33,721 nucleotides of DNA from Candidatus Nitrosopelagicus sp. (GTDB taxonomy: Archaea; Thermoproteota; Nitrososphaeria; Nitrososphaerales; Nitrosopumilaceae), in assembly GCA_028345295.1 (NCBI GenBank), contig JAOMDA010000012.1, positions 1-33,721 of the forward strand. The letters run 5' to 3'. The position numbers and the translations under genes are program-made. This document shows positions 8,533-16,985 of this stretch, in pieces. Under the pieces are notes generated by a model. The model saw nothing but the letters and a program-made list of their open reading frames with translations, did no database searches and was not told the DNA's origin. Positions within the stretch are counted from its first letter, which is position 1, and each line of letters starts with the position of its first letter.

Positions 8533-9435
8533 ATGAAATTAGTCTTTTTGGGAACATCTGGTGCTATGCCAACGGTTAGAAGAGGATTAAGTTGTATTTG
8601 CTTGATAAAAGATAATGAAGTTTTAATGTTTGATGCAGGAGAAGGTGCACAAATTTCATATCTAAAATCAGGTTTGCCATGGAATAAAAAAATGAAAATT
8701 TTTGTTACACACCTTCACGGTGATCATTGTATTGGAATTCTTGGTCTATTACAAACAATGAATTTACAAAACAGAACAGAATCTGTTGAAATCTTTGGGC
8801 CTGATGGAATAGACGAGTTTATTGCAGCTAACATTAAGATTTTAAACTTTGGTTTATCTTTTCCAGTTCTTATTTCAATAATTAAGGAGGGTTTAATTGT
8901 TGATGAAAAAGATTATTCTGTTTTTGCAAATAATGCTAAACATGGAATTCCAGCATTTTCATTTCGTTTTGATGAAAAAGATAGACCTGGTGAATTTTAT
9001 CCAGAAAAAGCAAAAGCATTAGAAATACCAGAAGGAGAATTGTGGCATGAGCTACAAATGGGTAATTCAATAGAACTAGATGATAAGGAAATTCAATCAT
9101 CACAAGTAACTGGAGATAAAAGACCTGGAAGGAAAATTGGTATTTCTGGAGATACAAGGCCGACTGATAACCTGATAGAGTTCTTCAACAACTGTGATTA
9201 TCTTACTTTTGATTCAACATTTGCTGATGAATTGAAGGTGAAAGCCATGGAAGCTAATCATTCAACAGCAAAGGAAGCAGCAGAATTAGCTGAAAAAGCT
9301 AATGTTTCAACATTAATTTTAACACACTTTTCTGCAAGATATAATGATGAATCTATTTTGTTAGAAGAAGCCAAGAAAATTCATGACAAAACAATTGCTG
9401 CTAAAGATTTGTTAGAAATTAATATTTTGAAATAA
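8533..9435 (+). CDS. rnz: Ribonuclease Z (tRNase Z, tRNA 3'-end processing)
   Basis: The 300-residue metallo-beta-lactamase-fold nuclease cuts the 3' trailer from tRNA precursors. The zinc motif HLHGDHCIG (H60, H62, D64, H65) is followed by ISGDTRPTD and the HST/AxEAAELA block, and ends with [10 protein letters not shown], all typical of RNase Z. The length matches the short form (ELAC1-like), which is the archaeal type. It is co-directional with prs. With cca and a tRNA gene in this window it makes a tRNA-maturation set. Confidence 0.95.
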   Translation: MKLVFLGTSGAMPTVRRGLSCICLIKDNEVLMFDAGEGAQISYLKSGLPWNKKMKIFVTHLHGDHCIGILGLLQTMNLQNRTESVEIFGPDGIDEFIAANIKILNFGLSFPVLISIIKEGLIVDEKDYSVFANNAKHGIPAFSFRFDEKDRPGEFYPEKAKALEIPEGELWHELQMGNSIELDDKEIQSSQVTGDKRPGRKIGISGDTRPTDNLIEFFNNCDYLTFDSTFADELKVKAMEANHSTAKEAAELAEKANVSTLILTHFSARYNDESILLEEAKKIHDKTIAAKDLLEINILK

Positions 9436-9436
9436 A

Positions 9437-9724
9437 CTATCCTTCAATGTTCAATATTTTGTTTGGAGAAAGTTCCATGTCACTAATTGAATCTTCTACT
9501 GTTATAGCGACATCAGTTAGCTTATCACCAACCTCAATTCCAACATCATAAAGAGTGTCACCTACTTGCTCGGTATTGGAATTGTATTGTTTTATACTCA
9601 TAATATCCTCTATTATTGCACTAAAAACATTAGTGCCTTCAGGAAGTTGTTCCACAGTTTGTGGAAAGAACAAAATTCCTCCTGCTATAAGTACAATACC
9701 AACAATTGCAAGTTGTATTTTCAT
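9437..9724 (-). CDS. Small signal-anchored protein, unknown function
   Basis: The 95-residue protein has an N-terminal hydrophobic segment (about 4-20, QLAIVGIVLIAGGILFF), then an acidic soluble part containing repeated VGD-x-L-x-DV units (VGDTLYDVGIEVGDKLTDVAI). It is probably anchored in or secreted through the membrane. The gene ends one base after rnz on the opposite strand. No family is recognised. Confidence 0.5.
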   Translation of the reverse strand: MKIQLAIVGIVLIAGGILFFPQTVEQLPEGTNVFSAIIEDIMSIKQYNSNTEQVGDTLYDVGIEVGDKLTDVAITVEDSISDMELSPNKILNIEG

Positions 9725-9812
9725 AAAAAATTTTCGAAAAATTTGAATTTTATATCAAAACTTAAAAAAATTTATCAAATTAGATGGATTTTTTGATCTG
9801 ATTAGGCGTGAA

Positions 9813-10199
9813 TTAATCAAAAGCAAGTTTTTCTATGATTTCTTCAATATTGTTTGAATTTAGAACAATTTTGATTGGCCCTAAAGCAGATTCATCTGCC
9901 TCGTTACATAATGCAACTACATCAACAAAAGCAGCTTGCTTATTCAGATAGAACCATGTTGAATCATCTGTCATATTTGACCTCATAATACGTGATAAGA
10001 CATTAATGGTTTTTCTATTTTTTATTGATTTTACAACTTTTGATAATAATTCAATATCATTAGAACTACCAGATAATTGATTTTCTTGAATTTTAATTTT
10101 TAAATCTGGAAATAAATTAAAAATTGAGGTTTTAATTTTTTCTAGATCCTCAGAAGGATTAATTTCACAAAAAATTTGAACCATTATTTTTTGATTCAT
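9813..10199 (-). CDS. UPF0201 family RNA-binding-domain protein
   Basis: The 128-residue protein starts NQKIMVQIFCEINPSEDLEKI, holds a central SRIMRSNM segment and ends with WFYLNKQAAFVDVVALCNEADESALGPIKI. The CEINPSED start and the FYLNKQAA...ALGPI end are hallmarks of archaeal UPF0201 (COG1325, predicted exosome-associated RNA-binding proteins). The chosen ATG at 10199 overlaps the last base of the upstream UPF0200 stop codon in a TAATG arrangement, implying translational coupling. An ATG at 10211 would add four residues. Confidence 0.85.
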   Translation of the reverse strand: MNQKIMVQIFCEINPSEDLEKIKTSIFNLFPDLKIKIQENQLSGSSNDIELLSKVVKSIKNRKTINVLSRIMRSNMTDDSTWFYLNKQAAFVDVVALCNEADESALGPIKIVLNSNNIEEIIEKLAFD

Positions 10200-10747
10200 T
10201 ATGATGTCCATTTTTGAAAAATTTTGATTGCAGAATTAACCATTTGTTCTATTGTTACATTGTTATTTTCAATTGATTCGTCAGCAAGCTGTATTATTTC
10301 TTCTAATCCTACACCTATCTCACGGTTATCACGCTCTTCAAATTTTTCTCTTGTTAAAGGATCATCTGATCTTCTACGTTTACTTAAAAAATTAAATCTC
10401 GTATCAGATAACGATTTTACTGCCAATAATTTAACAGTTCCAGTTTCTTTTAGAACATTAATTTCATGAATAGAACGAATTCCATCAATGATTATGATTT
10501 CATGAGTAGACTTCATAATTGAATCCTTGAGTAATTCCGCGACGGCGCCAGGTCCATTTTTTTGTCGTAATTCTAACATCATCTTTCCTAAATTTTCACC
10601 AGTTGGATTCAAGTTTTGTCTTTTAGCTTCAGCTCTTACTCCATCACCAAGATTAAATGTCTCATAGCCTTGTTCTTTTAATTTTGAAACAATGGTTGAC
10701 TTTCCAGCACCAGGCATTCCAGTTAAACACACCACTAATTTTGACAC
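10199..10747 (-). CDS. UPF0200 family nucleotide-binding protein (dephospho-CoA kinase-like)
   Basis: The 182-residue P-loop protein begins SKLVVCLTGMPGAGKST (Walker A) and carries the lid-like segment SKRRRSDDPLTREKFEERDNRE. It belongs to archaeal UPF0200, distant relatives of AMP and dephospho-CoA kinases. GTG at 10747 is the preferred start, just before the P-loop strand as is usual in the family; ATG at 10813 would give 204 residues with an extra stretch that would overlap divergent thpR by two bases. UPF0200 and UPF0201 genes are commonly linked in archaea. The substrate is not known from sequence. Confidence 0.85.
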   Translation of the reverse strand: MSKLVVCLTGMPGAGKSTIVSKLKEQGYETFNLGDGVRAEAKRQNLNPTGENLGKMMLELRQKNGPGAVAELLKDSIMKSTHEIIIIDGIRSIHEINVLKETGTVKLLAVKSLSDTRFNFLSKRRRSDDPLTREKFEERDNREIGVGLEEIIQLADESIENNNVTIEQMVNSAIKIFQKWTS

Positions 10748-10811
10748 AGATTGTTTTTGAATGACTAGTCTATGAAGGTAGCGATAAATAATTAGAAATG
10801 TTTTGTTTTCC

Positions 10812-11354
10812 ATGAGAACGTTTGTTGCAGTTGAAATCACTGATGTAAAAATACTAGAGAAAATTCAAAAATTTCAACAAGAATTCCAAATTAATGCAAA
10901 ACCGATAAAAATTAACCAAATTCATTTTACCTTACAATTTTTGGGTGAGATTTCTGAAGAGAAATGTGAAGAGGTCAAACAACAGTTGAAAAAAATTACA
11001 TTTTCACAATTTAATTTATCATTAAAAGGAGTGGGTGTATTTCCAAATTTAAAAAATCCTAGAGTTATCTGGATTGGAACTGATGAAAGGGGAGCTGAAA
11101 AGCTAATCGCAATAACTAAAGAAATAGGAATGAAATTAACATCATTAGGTTTTCAAAAAGATGAAAAATTCAAGCCTCATTTGACAGTTTTCAGAATAAA
11201 ACACAAAATTGAAGATATTTCATTAAGAGTAAATGAGTATAAGACAGTTGAATTTGGAACACAAGTTATAACAAAAATTAAATTAAAAAGAAGCATTTTA
11301 TGTCCAAAAGGACCAGAGTATTCAGATTTATTGGAGGTTAATGGAAATGAATAA
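10812..11354 (+). CDS. thpR: RNA 2',3'-cyclic phosphodiesterase (LigT/ThpR family)
   Basis: The 180-residue 2H phosphoesterase has both H-x-T motifs: IHFTLQFLG (H38, T40) and KPHLTVFRI (H123, T125). It opens 2',3'-cyclic phosphate RNA ends. ATG at 10812 gives the typical MRTFVAVEI start; an in-frame TTG at 10803 is less likely. The natural C-terminus appears altered: the last 36 bases before the stop are repeated at 13932-13967, where the thpR frame continues NENEKRNFKKS to a stop at 13989-13991. The present stop TAA is supplied by the inserted DNA. Confidence 0.9.
   Translation: MRTFVAVEITDVKILEKIQKFQQEFQINAKPIKINQIHFTLQFLGEISEEKCEEVKQQLKKITFSQFNLSLKGVGVFPNLKNPRVIWIGTDERGAEKLIAITKEIGMKLTSLGFQKDEKFKPHLTVFRIKHKIEDISLRVNEYKTVEFGTQVITKIKLKRSILCPKGPEYSDLLEVNGNE
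11316..11351. repeat. Direct repeat copy 1A, proximal border of carbamoyltransferase cassette
   Basis: These 36 bases at the 3' end of thpR run from GAGTATTCAGATTTA through TGGAGGTTAATG to AAATGAA. They match 13932-13967 at 34 of 36 positions (T/C at offset 16, G/A at offset 29). The insert-derived stop codon of thpR begins at the next base. Confidence 0.9.
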
Positions 11355-11387
11355 TTCAAGCCTCACTTACTATAACATTTACTTTTA

Positions 11388-13026
11388 TCAAATTACATGA
11401 CCTAACCAATCTTTAGTAATCAAAATATTTCCTATACATAAATAATCTATCTCGGAAGAAAAGAAAGTCCTTAAACCGTCCTGTAGACTATTAACCATTG
11501 GCTCTCTTGGTAGATTTAGACTAGTATTTATTAAAACTGGAACTCCATTAACTTTTTCGAATTCATTTAAAAGATTCCAATAAAGTTGATTTGATTTTTT
11601 AGAAACTGTTTGCTGCCTTGCAGTTCCATCAACATGAACAACTGCTGGAATTTTTTCTTTTTGTTCATTTTTAACTTTAGAACTTAATAGCATAAAAGGA
11701 GATTTTAATTTTTTGCTAGAAAAATAATTCGATGTTTTTTCTTCAATAACAGATGGTGCTAAGGGACGCCAATACTCTCTTCCTTTAACTCTGTTTAATT
11801 TTTTCCACATTTCCGGAGTTGTTGGATTTGCTAGGAGGCTTCTAGAGCCAAGTGCTCGTGGTCCAAATTCAGCTCTACCTTGAATCCAAGCAACTATTTT
11901 ATTTTCGGATAATATTTTGGCAATTTCATTAGGGACATCTGATAATTGTTTGTAAGCTATGGCTGAGTTTTTTAAATATTCTTCAACTTCAGAATGAATA
12001 ATCTCTGGACCTAGATATGTATCTTCCATGGTAGAGATCTTTTTGCTAGAATATTGATGATGTACATACAAAGCTGCACCAAGAGCTGTTCCTGCATCAC
12101 TTGATGCTGGCTGAATAAATATATCATCAATTCCGTCACTGTTGAGTATTTTACTATTCATATCAATATTAAGAGCAGAACCACCAGCAATACAAATTTT
12201 TGAAATATTAGAAACTTCTTTTAGTTGTTCTACTAATGATAATGCACATTTTTCCAAAAGATGTTGTGCAGTAGCAGCTATGTCTTTTCTCTCATCTTTT
12301 GTTGGATCATCTCCTGTAAAGGAATTTTGTCCAAGATTCATCAGTCTTCTCCCATCAATGATAATTTTCCCGCTTTTGTCAATCTTGGCTAAATCACTTA
12401 GGGCCTTTATTGGATTTCCATATGGTGCTAATCCCATGGTTTTCCCTTCTTCAAAGTGAGATCTGAACCCAATCGCTGCAGTAAATTTGGAATATAATTC
12501 ACCTAATGATTCATAACGACTAATACGCCTTAAAATTTGGAAATCACCATTCTCATAAATTCCCATAATACCTGACTCAAAATCGCCTCTACCATCTAAT
12601 GTTAAAAACAAGGATTTTTCGAAGCCGCTCACTAAGCAAGAACTTGCAGCATGAGCAATGTGATGTCGAACTTTAATTATCCTTGAATTTTTAAATCTTT
12701 TTTTAATAAAATTTAAAAATATTTTTTTCAACTCCTATGCATTCTAACCAGAATGATGCTTCATCTTTTTGTTGTTCGGTGAGATTACATTCTATTTCTT
12801 TTTTTGAACTATATCCATCCCACCCTATGGCAATTATATCAACGTCATCATAACTAATTCCAGAATTTTTTAAACACCAATCTATAGCATTAAATGGAAA
12901 CATACGTGGTGCCTGTTTTATACGAGTGAATCTCTCTTCTTCTACAGATGAAAGAATTTCTCCATCTCTAACCAATGCTGCCGCATTTGTGCTTGCTATA
13001 GGATGAGAAATTCCTAGGATTATCAT
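11388..13026 (-). pseudogene. Carbamoyltransferase (NodU/CmcH/TobZ family), split by a single-base frameshift
   Basis: Two overlapping frames make one enzyme. Residues from 13026 down to about 12728 give MIILGISHPIASTNAAALVRD and VEEERFTRIKQ. The second frame, down to 11388, gives VRHHIAHAASS, then GPRALGSRSLLANP, YWRPLAPSV and VPVLINTSLN. Together they make about 545 residues, near full family length. The shift lies at an A7 tract (T7 at 12722-12728 on the plus strand); with six A the frames join as GVEKIFLNFIKK. Family members transfer carbamoyl from carbamoyl phosphate to sugars or antibiotics. It may be a true pseudogene, an assembly error in a homopolymer, or expressed by slippage. All motifs after the shift are intact, so decay, if real, is recent. 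Confidence 0.75.
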
Positions 13027-13059
13027 AGTTTCACCGAAACCTCATAATAAAACTCCATA

Positions 13060-13908
13060 TCAATTCAACTGTAGGGTTATCCAGTAATTTTCTGTATTTT
13101 CACCATTTGTATCTATTACTTCAAAATTATTATTTTGAGCTAAAACAAAAATTTCTTCACTGGAAAAACGGACACTTTGCCATTTATCATCTAATAACTT
13201 ATCATCTTTTTTTCCTCGAACTTGAAATTTGAACAAACAGTTTTTTTTCAATACTCTTGAAACCTCTTGAATAAAAGTAGAAACAATCTTTTTGCTAGGA
13301 ATCCATCTAAATGATTCTACTATATAACAAAAATCAAAGAGATCATTTGAAAAAATAGATAGATCTATTCCATTGTTTTCATAAATTTGGCAGTTAAAAC
13401 TATTTTTATTTAATTCGTTAGATGTTCTTACTCTGTCTATCGAAATATCAACTCCAATAACTTGCCCAAAAATTTTTGACATTTTTTCAAGAACTTGACC
13501 TGTTCCACATCCAATCTCTAAAATCTTCATATCGAGAAAATTTTTTCTTTGAAAGATATTACCAAGCTTTGATTCGAGTTCATTAATTATCAACGAATAA
13601 TATATTTCTCCTGACTCCAAATTTTTTTCCTGAAAAAATTCAGATTCGGTCAATCTTTCATTCCATTGAGATTTTGTCCAATCTATAGATGATAACCAAT
13701 TTCTATTCAAAGGAGGGAAAGATGCTCTTAATTCATCTGATTTTTTAAGAATATCAATCAAGTCATCATGACTAATGATTTTTTCTTTTAGTTGGCTAGT
13801 TAAACTTGTAAGGCTATTTGAATCCACATCTCTGCCTAGTACATCCAGATAAGATTTTTTCACAAAGTTTTCATCATCCATATACACGTGTGAGAATTGA
13901 ATATTCAT
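13060..13908 (-). CDS. SAM-dependent methyltransferase with N-terminal DUF4214-like domain
   Basis: The 282-residue protein has two parts. Residues about 12-62 (NFVKKSYLDVLGRDVDSNSL ... LKKSDELRASF) match the DUF4214 pattern, with vLgRd.D..gl and a final SdEfr. These domains are often attached to glycosyltransferases and other surface-glycan enzymes. Residues about 125-280 are a class I methyltransferase: motif I ILEIGCGTGQ (129-138), acidic GVDIS, and a later FCYIVESFRWIP in place of motif IV. It starts 34 bases upstream of the carbamoyltransferase gene on the same strand, so they likely act on the same glycan or small molecule (inference). The acceptor is unknown. Confidence 0.75.
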   Translation of the reverse strand: MNIQFSHVYMDDENFVKKSYLDVLGRDVDSNSLTSLTSQLKEKIISHDDLIDILKKSDELRASFPPLNRNWLSSIDWTKSQWNERLTESEFFQEKNLESGEIYYSLIINELESKLGNIFQRKNFLDMKILEIGCGTGQVLEKMSKIFGQVIGVDISIDRVRTSNELNKNSFNCQIYENNGIDLSIFSNDLFDFCYIVESFRWIPSKKIVSTFIQEVSRVLKKNCLFKFQVRGKKDDKLLDDKWQSVRFSSEEIFVLAQNNNFEVIDTNGENTENYWITLQLN

Positions 13909-13931
13909 ATAGATTTGCCTATATTTGACAT

Positions 13932-13967
13932 GAGTATTCAGATTTACTGGAGGTTAATGAAAATGAA
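13932..13967. repeat. Direct repeat copy 1B, distal border, containing the cca RBS and start codon
   Basis: This copy matches 11316-11351 at 34 of 36 positions. It carries the GGAGGT ribosome-binding site (13949-13954) and the ATG of cca (13963), ending two bases after that codon. The thpR reading frame stays open across it until 13991, showing that this is the ancestral operon junction. Confidence 0.9.
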
Positions 13968-15303
13968 AAAAGAAATTTTAAAAAAAGTTAAAGAAATTGC
14001 AATTCCAAATAATAAACAAAGAAAAAAAGTTGACGTTATTGCAAACCAAGTTTTTAGTTTAGTAAACAGAGAAGCTGAAAAAGAGAAATCCATTGTATCA
14101 GTACACTTTGGTGGTTCTTATGCTAAAGAGACCTGGACTCAAGGGAAAGTTGATATTGATATCTTTGTAAAATTTAAAACAACAATAACTGAAAAAAATT
14201 TTGAAAAACTTGGTAAAAAAATTGGATTTGATTCTCTTAAAAAATTCAAACCATATGTGCGATATTCTGAACATCCGTTTGTTGAAGCAAATATTGATGG
14301 GGTGGGAGTAAATGTAGTTCCCTGCTATAACGTCAAAAAAGGTGAATGGAAAAGTGCAGCAGATAGATCAACATTTCATACTGAATTCATGAGTGAGAAA
14401 CTAACTGGGTTAATGAAGGATGATATCAGAGTTTTGAAATGTTTTATGGAAAAAAACGGAATGTATGGAGCAGAAATTGCAAAGCAAGGATTTAGTGGTT
14501 ATGTCTGCGAAGTTTTAGTCTACTACCTAGGAAGCTTTGAAAATGTACTAAAGAAAATAGCTAAAATGGAAAATAATGAAATGATAGGAGAGTCTCCAAG
14601 AAAATTTGAATCACCAATAGTAATAATTGATCCAATTGACAGGAATAGGAATCTTGGTGCAGCCATATCAATTAAAAATGTTACAAATTTCATTTTAATT
14701 ACTAGAAACTTCTTAAAGAAAAATTCAATTTCATACTTTAAAGAAAAATCTAGAATTAAAATTCCAAAAGAATTAACAAAAAACATACTAGTAATAAATT
14801 TCAAATACAAAAAGAGAAGTGACGACATAATTTATGGCCAAATAAAAAGAGCAACAAGCTCAATTGAATCTCAAATGAATAAAGAGGGATTTAATGTTCT
14901 TAGAAATGATGCAATTGCATATGACAAGAATAAAGCTGCATTGTTATTTTTGTTAGAATCAACCACAATATCAAAAAATGAGATTAGGACTGGTCCTGAA
15001 GTATTTTCTAGCGAATTCTCTAGTAAATTTATTAACATTAATTCAAAAAAATCTAAGTTAATGTGGACAGATAAAAATGGAAAATTACAATCATTGCAAA
15101 CTAGACGATATGAAAGCGTCAAATCTTTTCTTAATGATTTAATTAAAAATCATATTGGTGAATCAGGAATTCCAAAAGGTCTTAGGGCAGAATTTAAGAC
15201 TGGATTTAAGATTACAAGTGGAAAAGACAAACAAAACATATCTGTTAAAAAGAGCATTTCAAGACTGTTAACTACCGATGACACAGCATTTTCAATCAAT
15301 TAG
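13963..15303 (+). CDS. cca: CCA-adding enzyme (tRNA nucleotidyltransferase, archaeal class I)
   Basis: The 446-residue enzyme adds the CCA end to tRNA 3' ends. The catalytic nucleotidyltransferase signature GGSYAKETWTQGKVDIDIFV (G-S, D-x-D) is followed by YVRYSEHPFVEANIDGVGVNVVPCY with the third acidic residue. Its position and spacing fit class I archaeal CCA enzymes of about 440-460 residues. ATG at 13963 follows GGAGGT by eight bases; ATG at 13957 is too close, and earlier in-frame codons lie in the inserted DNA. Its 3' end overlaps the kinase-AlkA gene by 26 bases. Confidence 0.92.
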   Translation: MKKEILKKVKEIAIPNNKQRKKVDVIANQVFSLVNREAEKEKSIVSVHFGGSYAKETWTQGKVDIDIFVKFKTTITEKNFEKLGKKIGFDSLKKFKPYVRYSEHPFVEANIDGVGVNVVPCYNVKKGEWKSAADRSTFHTEFMSEKLTGLMKDDIRVLKCFMEKNGMYGAEIAKQGFSGYVCEVLVYYLGSFENVLKKIAKMENNEMIGESPRKFESPIVIIDPIDRNRNLGAAISIKNVTNFILITRNFLKKNSISYFKEKSRIKIPKELTKNILVINFKYKKRSDDIIYGQIKRATSSIESQMNKEGFNVLRNDAIAYDKNKAALLFLLESTTISKNEIRTGPEVFSSEFSSKFININSKKSKLMWTDKNGKLQSLQTRRYESVKSFLNDLIKNHIGESGIPKGLRAEFKTGFKITSGKDKQNISVKKSISRLLTTDDTAFSIN

Positions 15304-16645
15304 TGTTTTCACAAAGGATCCTTACAAGAAAATCCTTGCATTTCCAACACCAAAAAATTCAGAAATTAAAAAACGAATTATTGAATTAAAAAAATTAGGA
15401 GTTTCCCATGTGTCTTTTACAGGACCGCTACAAATTGGGAAGTGCCAAATTCTTGGAAAAGGGTACGTTGGAATGGTTGTGCTTGCTAAACAAAATAGGA
15501 ATTTAGTGGCATTAAAGATTAGACGAATTGATTCACCAAGAAAAAATATGCTAAATGAAGCTAAACTACTAAAAATTGCGAATAAAATTGGTGTTGGACC
15601 AAGATTTATCGAAAATTCAAAAAATTTTTTGGTTATGGAATTTATCGATGGTGAAAAAATTATTGATTGGGTAAGAAAATCTGAAATAAAATCAAAAGAT
15701 CTACGTTCTGTAATTAACAATGTTTTGAGAGAATGTTTTCTTTTAGATAATGTAGGATTGGATCATGGAGAATTAAGTACTATTGACAAACATGTAATTG
15801 TTCAAAAAAATAAAAACACAATCATTGATTTTGAGAGTTCAAGCATTAATAGAAAACCATCCAATGTATCAGGTGCAACACAAGCAATTTTCATTGGAAC
15901 TGGGCTAGCTAAAATTGTTCAAAAAAAAGTAAAATTGCCTACAAAAAGGAAAATTATCAACCTAATTCGAAAATATAAGAAAAATCCAACTCTAGAAAAT
16001 TTTGAAAAGATTACTTTTGGGTTGAAATTACAAAAGAAAGGAAAATTTGTGAAGGAAGTTTCTATTCTATCTAAAGACAAAAAACTTGGTCACCTGGTGA
16101 AAAAGATTGGTCCATGTACAATGAGGATTACAAAAAATCCATATCAAACTCTAGTTGAGGCAATAATTTACCAACAGTTGTCTGAGGCTTCAGCCACTGC
16201 AATTACTAAGAGATTTCTAGAGATCTACGGAAAATTTCCTACACCAAAGCAAGTATTTGATACATCTAATAAGAAATTAAAAGATACAGGAATATCTAGT
16301 ACTAAAATCAATTACATCAAGGGTTTATCAGAACAAATTCTTCAAAATAAAATTAATTTTAGAAAAATTTCAAAATTAGATGACGAAGAAATAATTTCAG
16401 AGTTAACAAAGATTAAGGGAATTGGAAATTGGACTGCACAAATCTTTCTCATGTTTTGCTTACAACGAAAGGATGTTTTGCCGGTAGATGATTTAGGAAT
16501 TAAAAAAGGAATCAGAGATTTGTTTTCATTAAAAGAATTGCCTACTACAAAAACCGTGGAAAAATTTTCAGATGGATGGAGACCAAACCGTAGTATTGCA
16601 TGTTGGTACATGTGGAAGAATCAAAGAATTAACTCAATTGGTTAA
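15278..16645 (+). CDS. Fusion: COG2112-type protein kinase + AlkA-type DNA-3-methyladenine glycosylase
   Basis: This is one open frame of 455 residues. Residues about 30-245 form a compact archaeal Ser/Thr kinase-like fold: glycine loop LGKGYVG (59-65), VALKIRR (K80), E94, LDHGELS (161-167) and IIDFESS (182-188), like Bud32/RIO-type lipopolysaccharide or COG2112 kinases. Residues about 262-455 are an HhH-GPD glycosylase: YQQLSEASATAIT, helix-hairpin-helix LTKIKGIGNWTAQIF (376-390) and catalytic VDDLG (D405), which removes alkylated bases from DNA. The start overlaps the cca 3' end, and the stop directly abuts tRNA-Pro. No frame break was seen at the joint. Confidence 0.85.
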   Translation: MTQHFQSISVFTKDPYKKILAFPTPKNSEIKKRIIELKKLGVSHVSFTGPLQIGKCQILGKGYVGMVVLAKQNRNLVALKIRRIDSPRKNMLNEAKLLKIANKIGVGPRFIENSKNFLVMEFIDGEKIIDWVRKSEIKSKDLRSVINNVLRECFLLDNVGLDHGELSTIDKHVIVQKNKNTIIDFESSSINRKPSNVSGATQAIFIGTGLAKIVQKKVKLPTKRKIINLIRKYKKNPTLENFEKITFGLKLQKKGKFVKEVSILSKDKKLGHLVKKIGPCTMRITKNPYQTLVEAIIYQQLSEASATAITKRFLEIYGKFPTPKQVFDTSNKKLKDTGISSTKINYIKGLSEQILQNKINFRKISKLDDEEIISELTKIKGIGNWTAQIFLMFCLQRKDVLPVDDLGIKKGIRDLFSLKELPTTKTVEKFSDGWRPNRSIACWYMWKNQRINSIG

Positions 16646-16720
16646 TGGGATCGGGAGGATTTGAACCTCCGACCTCCAGCACCCCAGGCTGGCATCATAG
16701 CCATACTAGACGACGACCCC
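16646..16720 (-). tRNA. tRNA-Pro, anticodon GGG
   Basis: The 75-base sequence read on the minus strand folds as a cloverleaf. The acceptor stem GGGGTCG pairs with CGATCCC (one G-U), followed by discriminator A. The anticodon stem CCAGC/GCTGG encloses loop CTGGGGT, giving anticodon GGG. The T arm is GGAGG TTCAAAT CCTCC. The D arm has one weak pair and the conserved GG in its loop. CCA is not encoded, which fits the cca gene nearby. No intron is present. The AlkA stop codon touches its 3' end with no gap. Confidence 0.95.
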
Positions 16721-16775
16721 TGAAAAATTTTACTAACCATGAAATAATTAAATCGTGGTATCGTAAAATTATAAT

Positions 16776-16985
16776 ATGAAAATTTGTTCAATTTGTAAGA
16801 AGATCTCTGGTACTGAAAGTGATCATTTAGACTGTCTAGAAAAAAGACGAATTGAATTGGAAGATGGTGGATTAAAAGAAAAGTTAGTTGAGAAATTAGA
16901 TCTGGATAAAGATCCAAACAACATAGGCAAAGAAATCAAAGCATTGTTAGGACATTTAAACAGAGAAAAAGAAACTAAAACTTAA
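16776..16985 (+). CDS. Small protein with N-terminal CxxC, unknown function
   Basis: The 69-residue protein begins KICSICKKISGTESDHLDCLEKRR. C4-x2-C7 with H17 and C20 could hold one zinc ion. The remainder is a charged helical tail (LKEKLVEKLDLDKDPNNIGKEI). The gene ends with a four-base overlap against the convergent SDR gene. It is similar in style to the other zinc microproteins in the window. No function is recognised. Confidence 0.6.
   Translation: MKICSICKKISGTESDHLDCLEKRRIELEDGGLKEKLVEKLDLDKDPNNIGKEIKALLGHLNREKETKT

Larger units (their letters stand above)
11352..13931. mobile_element. 2.58-kb inserted cassette between direct repeats (carbamoyltransferase + methyltransferase)
   Basis: This segment separates thpR from cca and is bounded by the 36-bp direct repeats. 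It holds only two minus-strand genes, opposite to the host operon. If the segment and one repeat copy are removed, thpR reads on to a stop at 13989-13991 and overlaps cca by about 29 bases, a compact operon junction. That is good evidence for insertion. No integrase, transposase or terminal inverted repeat is visible, so the mechanism is unknown. The alternative is a Campbell-type crossover with donor DNA that carried the same junction. Confidence 0.6.

Noticed and set aside
11341-11354. Possible cca-like start site in repeat copy 1A
   Set aside because: The GGAGG and ATG are present, but the frame meets a stop within a few codons; it is a relic of the duplication.
12703-12731. Programmed -1 frameshift in the carbamoyltransferase
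   Set aside because: The needed shift is +1 (skip one A), so a standard -1 slippery site does not explain it.
16642-16917. Minus-strand 91-residue frame over tRNA-Pro
   Set aside because: It covers the tRNA and the real gene at 16776; its composition is not protein-like.
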